Origin: Trichoplax adhaerens
Taxonomy: Eukaryota > Placozoa > Uniplacotomia > Trichoplacea > Trichoplacidae
Assembly (NCBI RefSeq): GCF_000150275.1
Contig: NW_002060945.1
Location: 4,085,230 to 4,149,229, forward strand
Length of the DNA stretch: 64,000 nt
Direction: 5' to 3'
The notes beneath the pieces were generated by a model. It saw only the letters and a program-made list of their open reading frames with translations. It was not told the origin of the DNA and searched no databases. The translations under genes and the position numbers were made by a program. Shown piece by piece: positions 24,675 through 37,300 of the stretch; positions within the stretch are counted from its first letter, which is position 1, and every line of letters starts with the position of its first letter.

Positions 24675-27600
24675 ATGGGAACTAGCAGCTCAGTTCCTAA
24701 TAAGCAAAGTCGTAAAGATGGCAATACGAATACTACACCGTCAACAAATAGCCATAACAACGAATCTCTCGGGTCTGATAGCGATAATCGCCTACTAACT
24801 GGACAGGATAGTAGCCTAGATGGTACTCCACGAACAGAGCGGAAGATATTCACAACCTTGGCCAAGAGGAAGAGCGGCTCAATTCGCAAAGGAAGCGTTC
24901 GAACATCACATATGATCACTGATCTAGAAGCTGAAGTTGAAAAATTGAAAAAAGAGTTTGATGTCTTTCGCCTACAGAAAGAAACTGAAATCGAACAACT
25001 GAATGCTGCTAAAGAAAAATCGAATAATGAAATTAAACGTTTAAAGGGTGAAGTTAAAGTTACTAGAGATGCTTGTTCCAAGCTTGTAACAGAGCGTGAT
25101 AACGCTGTCACTTCCGAGAAACAGGCCATCGCCAGAGCAGCAACTTTCCAGCAAGAACGTGATAAGATACAACGTCAATTTAAATTGTATCGAGAAACCA
25201 AGGAAAGTGAATTACATGAACTTTTGAAAACTAAAAGGGAGCTAGAAGGAAAATTATTTAGACAAAATACTGTTGATAGTACTTCTGGTAGTGCTATAGT
25301 CAGAGAAAATTCAGCAAAAGCTGAGGTACGTACGCTAGGTGGTGTAAGCAACGTTAGTAATCCGCCTCTTGTTAGTGACTGGTCAACGTCACTAGAAAGC
25401 AGTTGGTCAATTAATTGGGCTGCTGTATGCAATGATAAGGGGCCAGAAGCATCCCAACTTGGCGATATTGATGGTCCATATTTAAATATCAATAAAGGTA
25501 TGAATAAGACCACAATTACTTCTTTCGTTGGTCTGAAAAGCTAGTTGCTATACGTAATAGCAAGAAGCAACTTTTGGGCCATTTTAATTCATACCAGCTG
25601 AGTTACTATTGCTATTTAATATTCCAATTTTTAACCAATGTAGATGACTGGAAAGCTGCCAGTATGGCTCTATCTAAATCATTGCCACTGTTTATGCAAA
25701 TTGCTCCTATTAATTCTTTAAAAGTCTACGTATCTGCGCCTAAAGGCTTAGAAAAAGAAGTGGAAATACTAAATCAGGTCAGGAACAGAATACCAGAAAA
25801 CAATTCAAAGGCTTAGAAATTAATATATATGTGGTTATACTGTATATTTAGGTATATGTGGGAAAGCTTCAAGATATGTGCCAAAGACATGGGTGTCATT
25901 TCCTTCTAATACATTTACCATACGATGGTGCAACCGTTACCAAGAGGGTTCGAGCATGAATTGAATTATCTTGAATCACTAAGAACTATAATCAGATTTT
26001 AAATCAGTGATAGTAATCAACAATGTAATATTTACTTTAGGAATTTGAAAGGGCCGTTCATATTAGAAAATCTTTAATAAGAGATTCCGGAATCTTTTTG
26101 GCGTTTATGGGAGAATCTGCTAACAGGCAAAATTCTTATCTTTATCACTAATACTATCATTAAAAGATTTCTTACTTAGGAATATCAATTAAGTAATATT
26201 TTGAACAAATCTTTTATTTCAGGTTTTCTCAGATGGAATTCGATCACGGTCATTTACGATGTGCTGGATCTAGACCTGCCATATTTTGTTTTAGGAATAT
26301 TGCGTGGGATCAGTAAGTAAAAAGCTAATATTTTCGTAACAAATTAACTATGACTTCCAGAATATAATGTATCTTCAAATGGTTACTAGGCAATTTCCAG
26401 TGAAGGCAGACACATTTCGAGGCTATTCCGCTAAGCAGCTAAAGGTCATGATAAGGAATAGCAAAAACGCAAAGGTATGATTATTCATCAACCTCTGCCC
26501 TTCCAACAAAAAAATTAAAAATTTCATAATATTGTTAATTAATATTGATTTGCTTTAATTCTCCGATTTAAATAATGTAGGCAATAGATAACTATAGCAG
26601 TCCTGATGAGGGTGCAGAGCTGGCTTTTAAAGAACTTCGAAAACTAGTGAAATTGGTGAGATTTTTATTATTATATATATCTGTAATATTTTAAAGCGTC
26701 CTTGATGTAGTATGCTAACCACTGTAATTAATTCATAGATTCTGGGAATAGAAGATAATGAAGTCTTTTTATCCAGTAACGGCGATAGTGATAGTGCAAT
26801 TATAGAAAACTCTGACGATGCCGTTGTAGATGATGAGGACATATTAGATAAGACTAATGAATGGGATATCCTTGGGGAAGCCGAACAGCTAGAATCACTA
26901 CGTATTGCTGCTGATGCTAGCGACATATTTGGCCTTGACGAGGTAAAACATTCATTTATTCCGCCATTTGCTCTATGTATTTATACGGCTAATGGATTGA
27001 GTCTCATAAAAGAACAAAGTAAATTAGATTGTAGTTCCTGATATAGTGCTTAGATACACTATCTATGCGATTATTGGTCGTAATTTTATTGGTACTTGTC
27101 AACAGCTACTCGTCATAAATATATCTTCTTGATACATTAGCATATTGCCATGGTATCTAAAGAAATTAATGCTGAAGGACCTTCTCCCCCATTGTTGATC
27201 ATTGGTGATCAGGGCTCAGGAAAATCATTATTATCAGCGAAATGGTATAACACATCTTAGCACACTGCATGCTATAATACACAAGTGCAAATTAATTTAA
27301 AGGAACATTAAATATTAATAAATCTTCTCTGATAATAATATAATTATTTTACACTTGCTTTATATAATATAGGATTGAAGAGTACCAGAAACTTCACCCC
27401 GACTGTATCATATTGTATCATTTCGTAGGGTTACCAAATTCTATTAGTGCAGACTCCCTTTTAATGTTAAAAAGACTAACTATGCAGGTTATTTTGGATT
27501 ATTTTGGGAAATTTTGTTAATTTATAAATTTACGGAAAAATTACCGCTATGCGTAATTGATCTAAATGATACGTTTATGTAATAATACAATTTTAACTTA

Positions 27601-30600
27601 TGATAAAATTTAGCTGATGCGGCATACAAGGCAGCGAAACAAGCCAACCAATGACCCTTTTAAGTTACAGGAAGATTTCCTTACTAACTTAGAAAAAGTA
27701 GCAACCGAGCGTAACAGCCGCGTAATATTACTATTAGATTCTGCAGATAGATTTCGGGTTAGTGTATCAAATGTATATAAATAAATGTTATAGATGCAGT
27801 ACTTGTAAAATATATCAGTGATTCGAAACGATAAAAATATGGATTAAGAAGCTCAAAAGGCTAGTAGAGCGCTTATCTTCGGTAGCTATATTTATTTTCT
27901 GCTTATATTTATGTATAATTATGCATTAGTCTTGCGAAACGGAGCTAAAGTGGCTTTTAGATCCATTTCCTTCGGAGGTAAAGGTGATTCTGACCTGTAA
28001 GGAAGGAACCATACCAGAAGCATGGCGGTATGTTGTGATGATTATTGACAATATCTATTATCCATAGCCAATATATACTTCACAACTTTTTTAATCTGAT
28101 CTGAACTTGTGTCTATTAGTCTGCACTTTATATTTGCTTCCTTTGCTTATAATAAGCCTTTATATCATAGACTTGTAGATTAGAATAATATTGCTCATAT
28201 TTTGCAATTTATAACCGTAAAATGTCCTTTATTTTGACTGAATATTAGGCCCTGGCCGTCAGTCTATATCCGCCGGATGACTGAAGAACACTGTAAATTA
28301 TTATTGAAAAGTCTTACCGATAACATAATCAGTTTTGCAGACGATCAGGTTCTTATTACTAATCTTTGAAATATCTAAACACCGTTATAATATTTTAATT
28401 ATTAATTTGTAGGGATCTATTATATTTCTTATAAGAATTCTTAATAATTGAATGATTCTTATAGGAAGACGCAATTGTTACCAAAGCAGCAAAATTATCG
28501 TCAAGTGCTATCTTTATAACTCTGGTTTCTAAGGAATTAACAAAGTAATAAGTCTAAATACAGGCTATATTACCACAAGCGTATAATAACTTTCGTTCTA
28601 ATAATATCTTTATGTTTCGGGTTTCAATAGAAAATATGAGTCAAGTAACCTCGATGATGATATTGATGCTTGTTTAAGTTGTGAAGTAAGTAAAGTAATC
28701 TTAATTCAATGTGACGAAATCAGTAAATTTCAATTCCAATTTACTTGTATCAGTATCACGAACTCTTGCTTTTCTTCATAATCATAGGGTACGACAGATC
28801 TATATTGTCATATTCTTAGCCAAATTGAAAAAGAATGCGAACCGCAGGAAGAAAAAGGAGTTGTGCGAAAAGTAAGTCAAGCTCAATTCTAGCTATTATG
28901 TATTTCTGGTCTACATAATTCGATGAATAACCTTTCTCCTTCAGGTTTTATCATCAATATATGCATCTCGAAATGGGTTAACTGAAGCAGAAATACTGAA
29001 GCTTGCCGCAATTGATTGGAAAACATGGGGTCCGATTGTTACTACTTTTAAAGACAACAAAATCTTGATTGAGAAATGTGGTGTTCTTACTTTTCCATTC
29101 CAGCTGGTAATTGCAATTTTCCTGTCAAACTAATTTCTAATGTTGCTGAATGGTATTATATGTGTCTGTTCTTAATTAACTAATAATAGGTGCGAAATGC
29201 TATTAAATCTAAATATATGTCGGACAAGATGCACGGAGTCATTGATGTTGCAGCGACGATTAGACATCATCTGATCTATTTCCATTCGTCAACGTTACTT
29301 ACGGAGTAAATATATTTACGCTTATGCCTCTATGCTAATATTTAGTACTCTCTATTCACGAGATAGATAACGAGTTAAAATGATTGCTTTTACGTTATTA
29401 GTCGCAAAGCTATTACATATAGAATTGCAGATGAATTACCCTGGTTAATATATCGTATTCAAGATAAAGATAAATTGAGGGAGCGTCTGCTAGATTTGGA
29501 TTTATTCCTGAAGCTATATAAACGGTTAGTAGAAATTAACTTACTTACTTTATAGATTTGCTATATTGAATTAAACTGAAATATGAGTATCCATTTCAGT
29601 GAAAGGTTTAGCGATTTACTGGATTATTGGTATTTCCTTGGCGTCACGAAATCGAACATCGTTTCAGCCTACCTAAACAAAATTAAAAGTATTGATGATG
29701 GTAAACTTTATACCTCCGCACGTTATCATATTGATATACATAGCCACAGTATTTACTTATTAGTAGATCATCGAATGAGTAAATACATTGTTTTTATACA
29801 TTAATACAGACAATGGCCCCGTATTACGCACAGCTAGCCTATATGAAGCTTTAGGCCGGTTTTCTAGAGATTTAAATCTTTGTAATCAAGTAAGTTGACA
29901 AGAGTTACTGTGATTCTGAAGCAGAATTTTTCCAAAAGGTATATTAAGATACCCATTTCTCCGGTCAAGGGAGTACAGCCTTTACAAAGAGCGCTGGAAA
30001 TTAGGGAAACGGTTCTTGATCCAGATCATCCTGTCATAGCTCAGACTCTACATCATTTGGCAAAGTTATATAGTACATGGGGAAAATACAGGTTAAAATT
30101 CGAACAAATTAGATTGAGATGAGAATTAATGTAATTTGCAGAGGCTACGAAAACTTTTGTTAAATTTTATTGAAATTGCACAATCGTCACACTTCTAGGA
30201 ATGCCTTCGATTTACATAAGCAAGCTCTTGATATTTATGAGAACACGTACGGAAATGATCATCCAATTGTCGCTAAGGTATGACAATCTATGTACTGATA
30301 GTATATTGGCAATTTACGTATACTTCTTTCCATATTAGCTCTTTATGGGAATGAATACATTACTTTGAATTAATGCTTTTTAACAGTAGCACTATCATAT
30401 TTTATCTTTAAAACAGGAATTTGAAGCTATGGCACATTTATATCAAAAGCAAGACAAGTATGTAATGTGTTTTTGTTATTCAGACAATCATCAGGCTAAT
30501 GATAACTTGCATTGAGAAGAACTATAGCTGCTTGACTGTAGAATTGTAATAAGTTTAAATTTTTTCCAGACATCAGTTAGCTGAAGCCATGTTAAGTAAG

Positions 30601-32320
30601 GCACAAACAATTCGGGGTAATGCTCCCACCCCTATCGAGGCCAATGTATGTATTTAGGAAAATTATTATCTACTTCTACATACTGCAGAAATTTTATAAG
30701 TGTATTAGGTATTTTTCAGTCTTTGATATCAACGCAAATCTAATAAAATTATCACTATTTTTAGTTTCTCAACGCCGAAATATTAAGACGAAAGGCAGTA
30801 CAAGTAGAGGAGTTGGCACTAAATTCAGAATCTGCGGAAATTGCCAATACGCTTAACGAATTAGGAGTCTTGTATTTTCTTCAAAGCAATCTGCAGTATG
30901 TACCAAATTGTAGATAACTTGTATTCTTCGACAATCATGCTTATGATTTTAAAACGATCATACCACCAGGTATATAAGTAGGTGATTTATTAATGTAATC
31001 CTAATAATAGGGTCGCCGAATCATATTTTCAACGATCTTTGACGATGAGAGAGTCTATCCTAGGAAAAGATCATGCCGATGTAGCGCAGTCATGCAATAA
31101 TTTGGCTGCACTATATTGCGAAAAGAAAATGTATACGTCTCAAATCAAGCTAATAATCTATCTCCACTTTTAATGTTATGCTTTGCATCAGAATTATTAG
31201 CAAAATATGTGATTTCTATGTGTAATCTTCAGGTACAGCGAAGCTGAGAAATTATACGCATCCGCACTAGAAATAAGATCAAAGGTAATTTTCTTTTTTG
31301 GCTATAGAAATTACAACTTTTAATTTTATTTTTGTACTTGAGATCATTACTAATAGTAGCATCTGCTTCATTGTTGGTTATTTCAGCTACTATCAAACGA
31401 TCATCCTCATGTTGCATCAATAATAAAGCATCTGGGCGCTACTTATAGGAAGCAGGTTCACATTATTCTTCAATTAGTGCTCTTGAAAACGTTTCTAATT
31501 GATAGGTAGTTAAGAAATTATTGAATATGATGCTAATATTATTTAATTACTACAGGGAAAACTAGAAGCAGCAGAGCCCTTATATCGGTTTGTATTATTA
31601 GAATAACCTGTCAAAATGATTAGTAAATTTTGATCATCACTTTACCAGATATATTGGAGTAGATAAGCTATACAGTTTTATCATCAGTTAAAACATGAAG
31701 TAATTTATTGACAGTTGCTATTTTACCTATAACTAATTAGACAAACGGTTGAAATACGAGAAAAGTTATTTGGATTTAAGCATCCCAGCACTGCTACAGC
31801 TCTAAGTAGCCTGGCAATATTATTGTGTCAACAGGTTGACATAATCTTAATTTTATTCTCTACGGGCATTTACTTCATCTACTTAATTACTAATAAAATC
31901 TATTATTGCCGATAGGAAAAGCATGAAGAAGCTTTACCATTATATGAGAGAGCTCTAGAAATATATGAAGAATCTCTTCGCCCAAATCACCCTTGTATAG
32001 CTGAAACTTTAAAAAATATGGCTGTATTGCGATATAGCTTAGTATGTACTCTTAATTGTTCAAATAAATACATGACTAGCAAGGCTAAGATTTAATATCA
32101 TATGATCTTATTTACAAATACTATGCTATTATAATTACAGGGAGAGTATGCGTCTGCTGCACAACTTTATAAGAGAGCTATTGAGCTTAGAGAGAGATAT
32201 AGCGAACAAAGTTTACATCGAGCCACATCCAGAAGGTCATCTGAAGGAGAAATGAGTGTTACTACTAGTATTAAAGGAGGAAGAGCGTACAGTTTGACGA
32301 CTGTTGATGGACAGGAATAA
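24675..32320 (+). CDS. NPHP3: Nephrocystin-3
   Basis: Ciliary inversin-compartment protein. 33 in-phase exons give 1358 residues (human 1330): 24675-25497, 25644-25777, 25852-25947, 26041-26126, 26223-26312, 26390-26474, 26581-26655, 26739-26942, 27141-27244, 27373-27487, 27614-27757, 27930-28027, 28249-28348, 28465-28544, 28631-28685, 28788-28871, 28945-29106, 29190-29305, 29402-29524, 29600-29700, 29810-29889, 29970-30091, 30199-30277, 30417-30457, 30570-30645, 30765-30895, 31011-31130, 31233-31284, 31387-31455, 31556-31587, 31741-31834, 31916-32041, 32141-32320. The N-terminus MGTSSS is a myristoylation-type signal, kept from human MGTASS. A coiled coil follows (about residues 75-200, with [17 protein letters not shown]), then a P-loop NTPase (Walker A GDQGSGKS; Walker [10 protein letters not shown]), and C-terminal TPR repeats with [15 protein letters not shown] and [13 protein letters not shown]. 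The frame also opens 12 codons upstream, but the myristoylation Gly fixes the start at 24675. One intron (26127-26222) uses a GC donor. Confidence 0.97.
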
Positions 32321-34318
32321 TTTCTAGATAGCGAAAATTAGTGTAACATACAGCAAGTATACATAATTACAAACTAAACATACTACTTATCACTAATATA
32401 ATGTTACGAATACAGTACAACATGGAAGTCACCTTACTCATCTATATGTTTATAACATGTAAGGTATAATTTGTCAATTTTTTAAGGTATGTATGTATAT
32501 ATAAATATACTATTGCATTTGTAAATCGTCAAAACTGTATAATATATGACATACTGGACGTATAAAATCTCGAAAATATACTTTTTTGTTTCGAAAATGT
32601 ACTCAAATAGCTATTATATGACTTAAGACATTCAAACGATGTTACTTGCAGATAGTCAAAATTAAATATTATATAAACGTGTGAATTAAATAAGCTATGG
32701 CGGTATAGTAATCTTAAAACTGAATAACGAGTTCAAACTTTATTCATTACAACAGTACTAGTAAAGCTGTTTTTCTATGCAACTGACAACAATCTTCATG
32801 ATTTGATTGAAAATTTTAAATTGCTTATACTCTGCTTGCGGATACATTAATTACTCAAGTATCGATAACTCCGTTGACGAATTTCCTTGTAAATAAAATT
32901 ATGTATAAGAATAGTTTATCTTAAATTACTCTTTATATAACTAAGTTGTTATAAATTACAGAATTACAACCTAGATGATATTATATGATGTAGCAGAAGG
33001 ATGTATCTTTATGGTTAACACTATGATATTTTAGAATTTTTATTCAATCAAAATGACAATCTAATTGCTAACTTATCGTACTATTTGTGCTCTACTTCTT
33101 CGACTTTCAGTAAAGCTGAGTTATTTGGCTTCACTTACAAAGTTTTGATTTTAGAGTATCATCATAATGTATTTCAATTGTAAGAATCTAAGTTTAACAA
33201 CACTTTTACACCACGGACAAGTCATGAAATGGGACAAGAATATCGACTGCTATTTCATCACAATTCTTCATTAAACGTATCTATTCATTTGCAGTAATAT
33301 AAAGGTTTCAAATAGGGAATAAAGGAATGGCCTTATAAATTTTTAATCTTATTAATCTATGCTAACCAATAATAAGGCCACTGAAGTATTTGTTTCTTGA
33401 TGAAAATTGTATGTCGTATAAATATAAATTGAAATGAATAAAAGAGAGGATCGATACATATATATAAGAAGGAAAACATAACGGACTAGATTCGCTTTAA
33501 CCAATTCCTTTTATCATGGTATTCTGCTGATCCTTGCACCAATTTGCTGCTGTACTTAGTATTAATTAATAAAGCATTAAATTAATTATAAATACTGATT
33601 TTGATCGAAAATCAATCTTGATCAAACAAATATAAAGCATAACTATCCCTGTACATAGTTCTAAAAGCTTTAATTGATATGTTCAATAACAGGTTAGTCT
33701 ATGTTATTTAATAATTAAGGCTGCGTTTTATGGTGATCAAAGTATAAATTCGAAGCATAATTCTAGGCTTTTTCACAATTATTACTCAGTTTATCCTCCT
33801 TTATTTGACACATAATATTCGAATATGAATAACAGATCTTTGTATTTCAGTTTATTTAATGTAGCATCCAAAAGGTTAAGAGCGTCTCGAAATTGCAGTA
33901 AATTATCTTCAAACGATCATGTCATGCACAAGTAAAGAAATTCTTTAATTACTTATAAATACAAAGCGGTAGCTTAACTTTCAAAAAATGTTTGGAGTAT
34001 CTGTAATTTCTTCAATATCGATACTCGTAGCTTACAATATTACTCGTAACTAAGTCTGTTGTTTTTCCAACATTACTAGTAAACATTTTACAGGGAATAA
34101 TGCAAAGTCAGATTACGACTTTCATTCAATACTTAATTCATTTTAACACAACGAGCAAAACAAATGTCTAGTATGTAAAAATATAAGGCAGTCTTGCGTA
34201 TCGGTACCTAAATAATGCAGTATAGGCAATATATAAAATTGGGGAAGAGATACACACACAAATATTTCCACTATCTCTGCTTTCGATGAAATATAAAACG
34301 TGCAGTAACTTTTACACC
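32321..34318. other. Convergent 3' spacer between NPHP3 and the beta-helix protein gene
   Basis: About 2 kb of very AT-rich sequence without supported exons. It must contain both 3' UTRs. Nothing else recognised. Confidence 0.5.
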
Positions 34319-37300
34319 TCATAATGATCCTGCAGAATGGTTTTTCGATCCTTCTGGAAGATATATTGGTAATTCCATATCATGGGCTGCACGAATTCTG
34401 TTCGAGTTATATGACCATAATCTAAAAGTTGGCTTCTTAACTTTGATTATAGCAACAATGATTATTACTATAACTACAGCCACCAGTGATACTGTCACAC
34501 CCACAATATTACCAGATTCATTGAGTAATACTATCATATTGTTAACAAGAAATGGTGTAACCAAAAGTTAATCAACTGAAAACAATTGGATAATTCAGCT
34601 ATAAGAATATCCTTACTAGTTTTATTGAAATTGCTCGGTGTTGCAAATGAATTCATTTCTGTCAATGCTGTTTGGCTACAAATTCATCAGATAATTAAAA
34701 TTTAGAATGTTCTTCGTAGAAAATTTTAAATATATTAAAAATGTTCGCACCAATAATTTACTGTGTTAAATAAGACAAGAATTAAAGTAGATAATAATTT
34801 TGACTAAAGATCTATCGAATTGATAAAATTCTAAAGTAAAATCATTTCGTAATCTCACTGGTTTATTAATGTAGGGTAATATAAAATTATAGTAGATACC
34901 GTTAACTATGCTTTAGAAATTTTTTATACGGACCTGATCATTTCCGATGTTATAGAAGTTGATTGGATTAGTTGTGATTCTTGAATTAATCTTTCTTCTA
35001 TGGTATGCGTAGTAACATCCAGCCTCGACATTGATTGTCTAGTATCTTCATTCTTTGGATGGGTTAAAATTTATCAGAACGAAAGATATTATTCATACTT
35101 ATTGATCTAGCAAATAATACAGTAACAACATTAGTATTTACCATTAATTTACTTACATAAGATTCTCTTGATGTTGATGTTAGGCTCTTTGTTACCATAC
35201 TTGTAGTCAGGATATTGGATTGGCTACAGCAATCACTAGAATCGATATTAGATGGTGCAATTGACGATTTCATAGCATTTATCGTGTTATGTATCATTGT
35301 ATTAAGCCTAGATTTGGATTCTAACTTTGATGACAAATATTCTGTAAGGCTGTCAGATGATAATGTAGCTGTTGATGCTAATATCGTCATCTTATCATGA
35401 TCATTAGATAATGAGCGAGTCAGAATGGTTACGTCAGTTTGATCGACAGAATAACTTGAAGATAGCTTAGAGTAAACCATTGGTAATTTTAACGATATAA
35501 TCTGACTGGATAACACCTGACTGAAGTCTTTGGATAACGATGTTATATCATTTATCGATGTATAGCTTACTGGTGTAATCTGACTGGATAATACCTGACT
35601 TAAGTCTTTGGATAACGTTGTTATATCATTTATCGATGTATAGCTTACTGGTGTAATCTGACTGGACAACATCTGACTTAAGTCTTTGGATAACGATGTT
35701 ATATCATTTATCGATGTATAGCTTACTGATGTAATCTGACTGGACAATATCTGACTTAAGTCTTTGGATAACGATGTTATATCATTTGTCGATGTATAGC
35801 TTACTGGTGTAATCTGATTGGATAATACCTGACTGAAGTCTTTGGATAACGATCTTATATCATTTATCGATGTATAGCTTACTGATGTAATCTGACTGGA
35901 CAACACCTTACTGAAATCTTTGGATAACGATCTTATATCATTTATTGGTGTATAGCTTTCAGAAAACATAGTCGATATTCTGCTTTCGTCAGATGATATT
36001 ACTGGTGAAACTATTGGTAAGGATAATGCTGTTGATCTTATATTATTATATAATTCGGTCGTTGATTTAGTAACTGCAAATGTTGATGACAACCAGGTGG
36101 TTAATTCTTGACCATCATAAATTTCAATTGATGATGTTATGGATGTGATTTTACTTGAAGGCATAATAATTGTAGATCTGGGTAACATGGCTGCTGCGAA
36201 CTCATAATTACTAGAAAGTTCATTTGATGTTTTCATAGTGCTATCAGATATCTGACTTGTAATCGATATAACCGGTGTACTTGTTAGTTCTGGACTATTA
36301 AAAGCTGCAATTGCTGATGACCCGGATGCCATAATGCTAAATGATAGATTACTAGTAGCTTTTGATATTATTGCTGTTACTAAACCATCAGAAGTAGTAC
36401 TGTATCCTTTCATAGATGAAACTTTGTATGGTGTTAGATTGCTAGTAGTAAAGGATAATGGAGTTGTTTTGGTGTTACTGCTATCTAAAATTCTGTATGA
36501 AGTTGTTACTGGTAGAACTTTATTAGACAACATACTACTACTAGTAGCTGTCGTAACGAATACAGTTGATCCATTATGATTAAAGTCTCTAGCTAGGATA
36601 GAAGTTGTTTTAAAATCACCCACAAAAGTATTACGATAAAAATCGAAAGTTGACGAAGCTGTCATTGATGACCATCCTTGATATAATAAAGATTTCCGTG
36701 TAGAGGGCCGTACCTCATCTCCTGAACTGTCGCTGTTATACAATGATTGCGAATAGCTATCTCTTGATTGATCAAAAACACTGCTAAACTGAGAATTAAG
36801 AGATAAAGTTAATGATTGACTAGCTATAATACTTGATGTAGCCAAGTTCCAGGTAAGTTGAGTAGCATGATTTAGTGAACTTTGTTCCGTGCCATAATGA
36901 TTGCCATTAAAAACTTGCGTCGCTGTAACTGTTTCTGAACTATCAGGTATATTTGATGATACAGCTAACAAGAGTGGCACCACAATAGACAATATCTTTT
37001 CTTGAGCAGTTTTATTCCTATTTATATGAAAGAAAATGACAATAAAAATTAACTTTCTAGTGGAGAAGTAAGCGTATCCTTACATTTTAAAAAAATATTA
37101 TAACCAAAATCTAAAATATATTTACATATATTACATATACATCAAGTTCTAACCAAATCTCAATCTCTACAGGTAGCGTCCTATTTGAGTCAGTTCTATT
37201 TGTTTTCCAATGTAGATACATAGATGCTTGCTTAATTGGGTAGATCCACGTATAGTTATTCCAAGTTGTATGATTCTGCTCATTTATCTCTTCTGTTGAT

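Noticed and set aside
24653-25129. Long antisense open frame (158 codons) over NPHP3 exon 1
   Set aside because: Shadow of the coiled-coil coding sequence; Ser-rich, with no independent evidence.
36334-36579. Plus-strand frame within the mucin-like stalk exon
   Set aside because: Antisense shadow of the Ser/Thr-rich coding exon.
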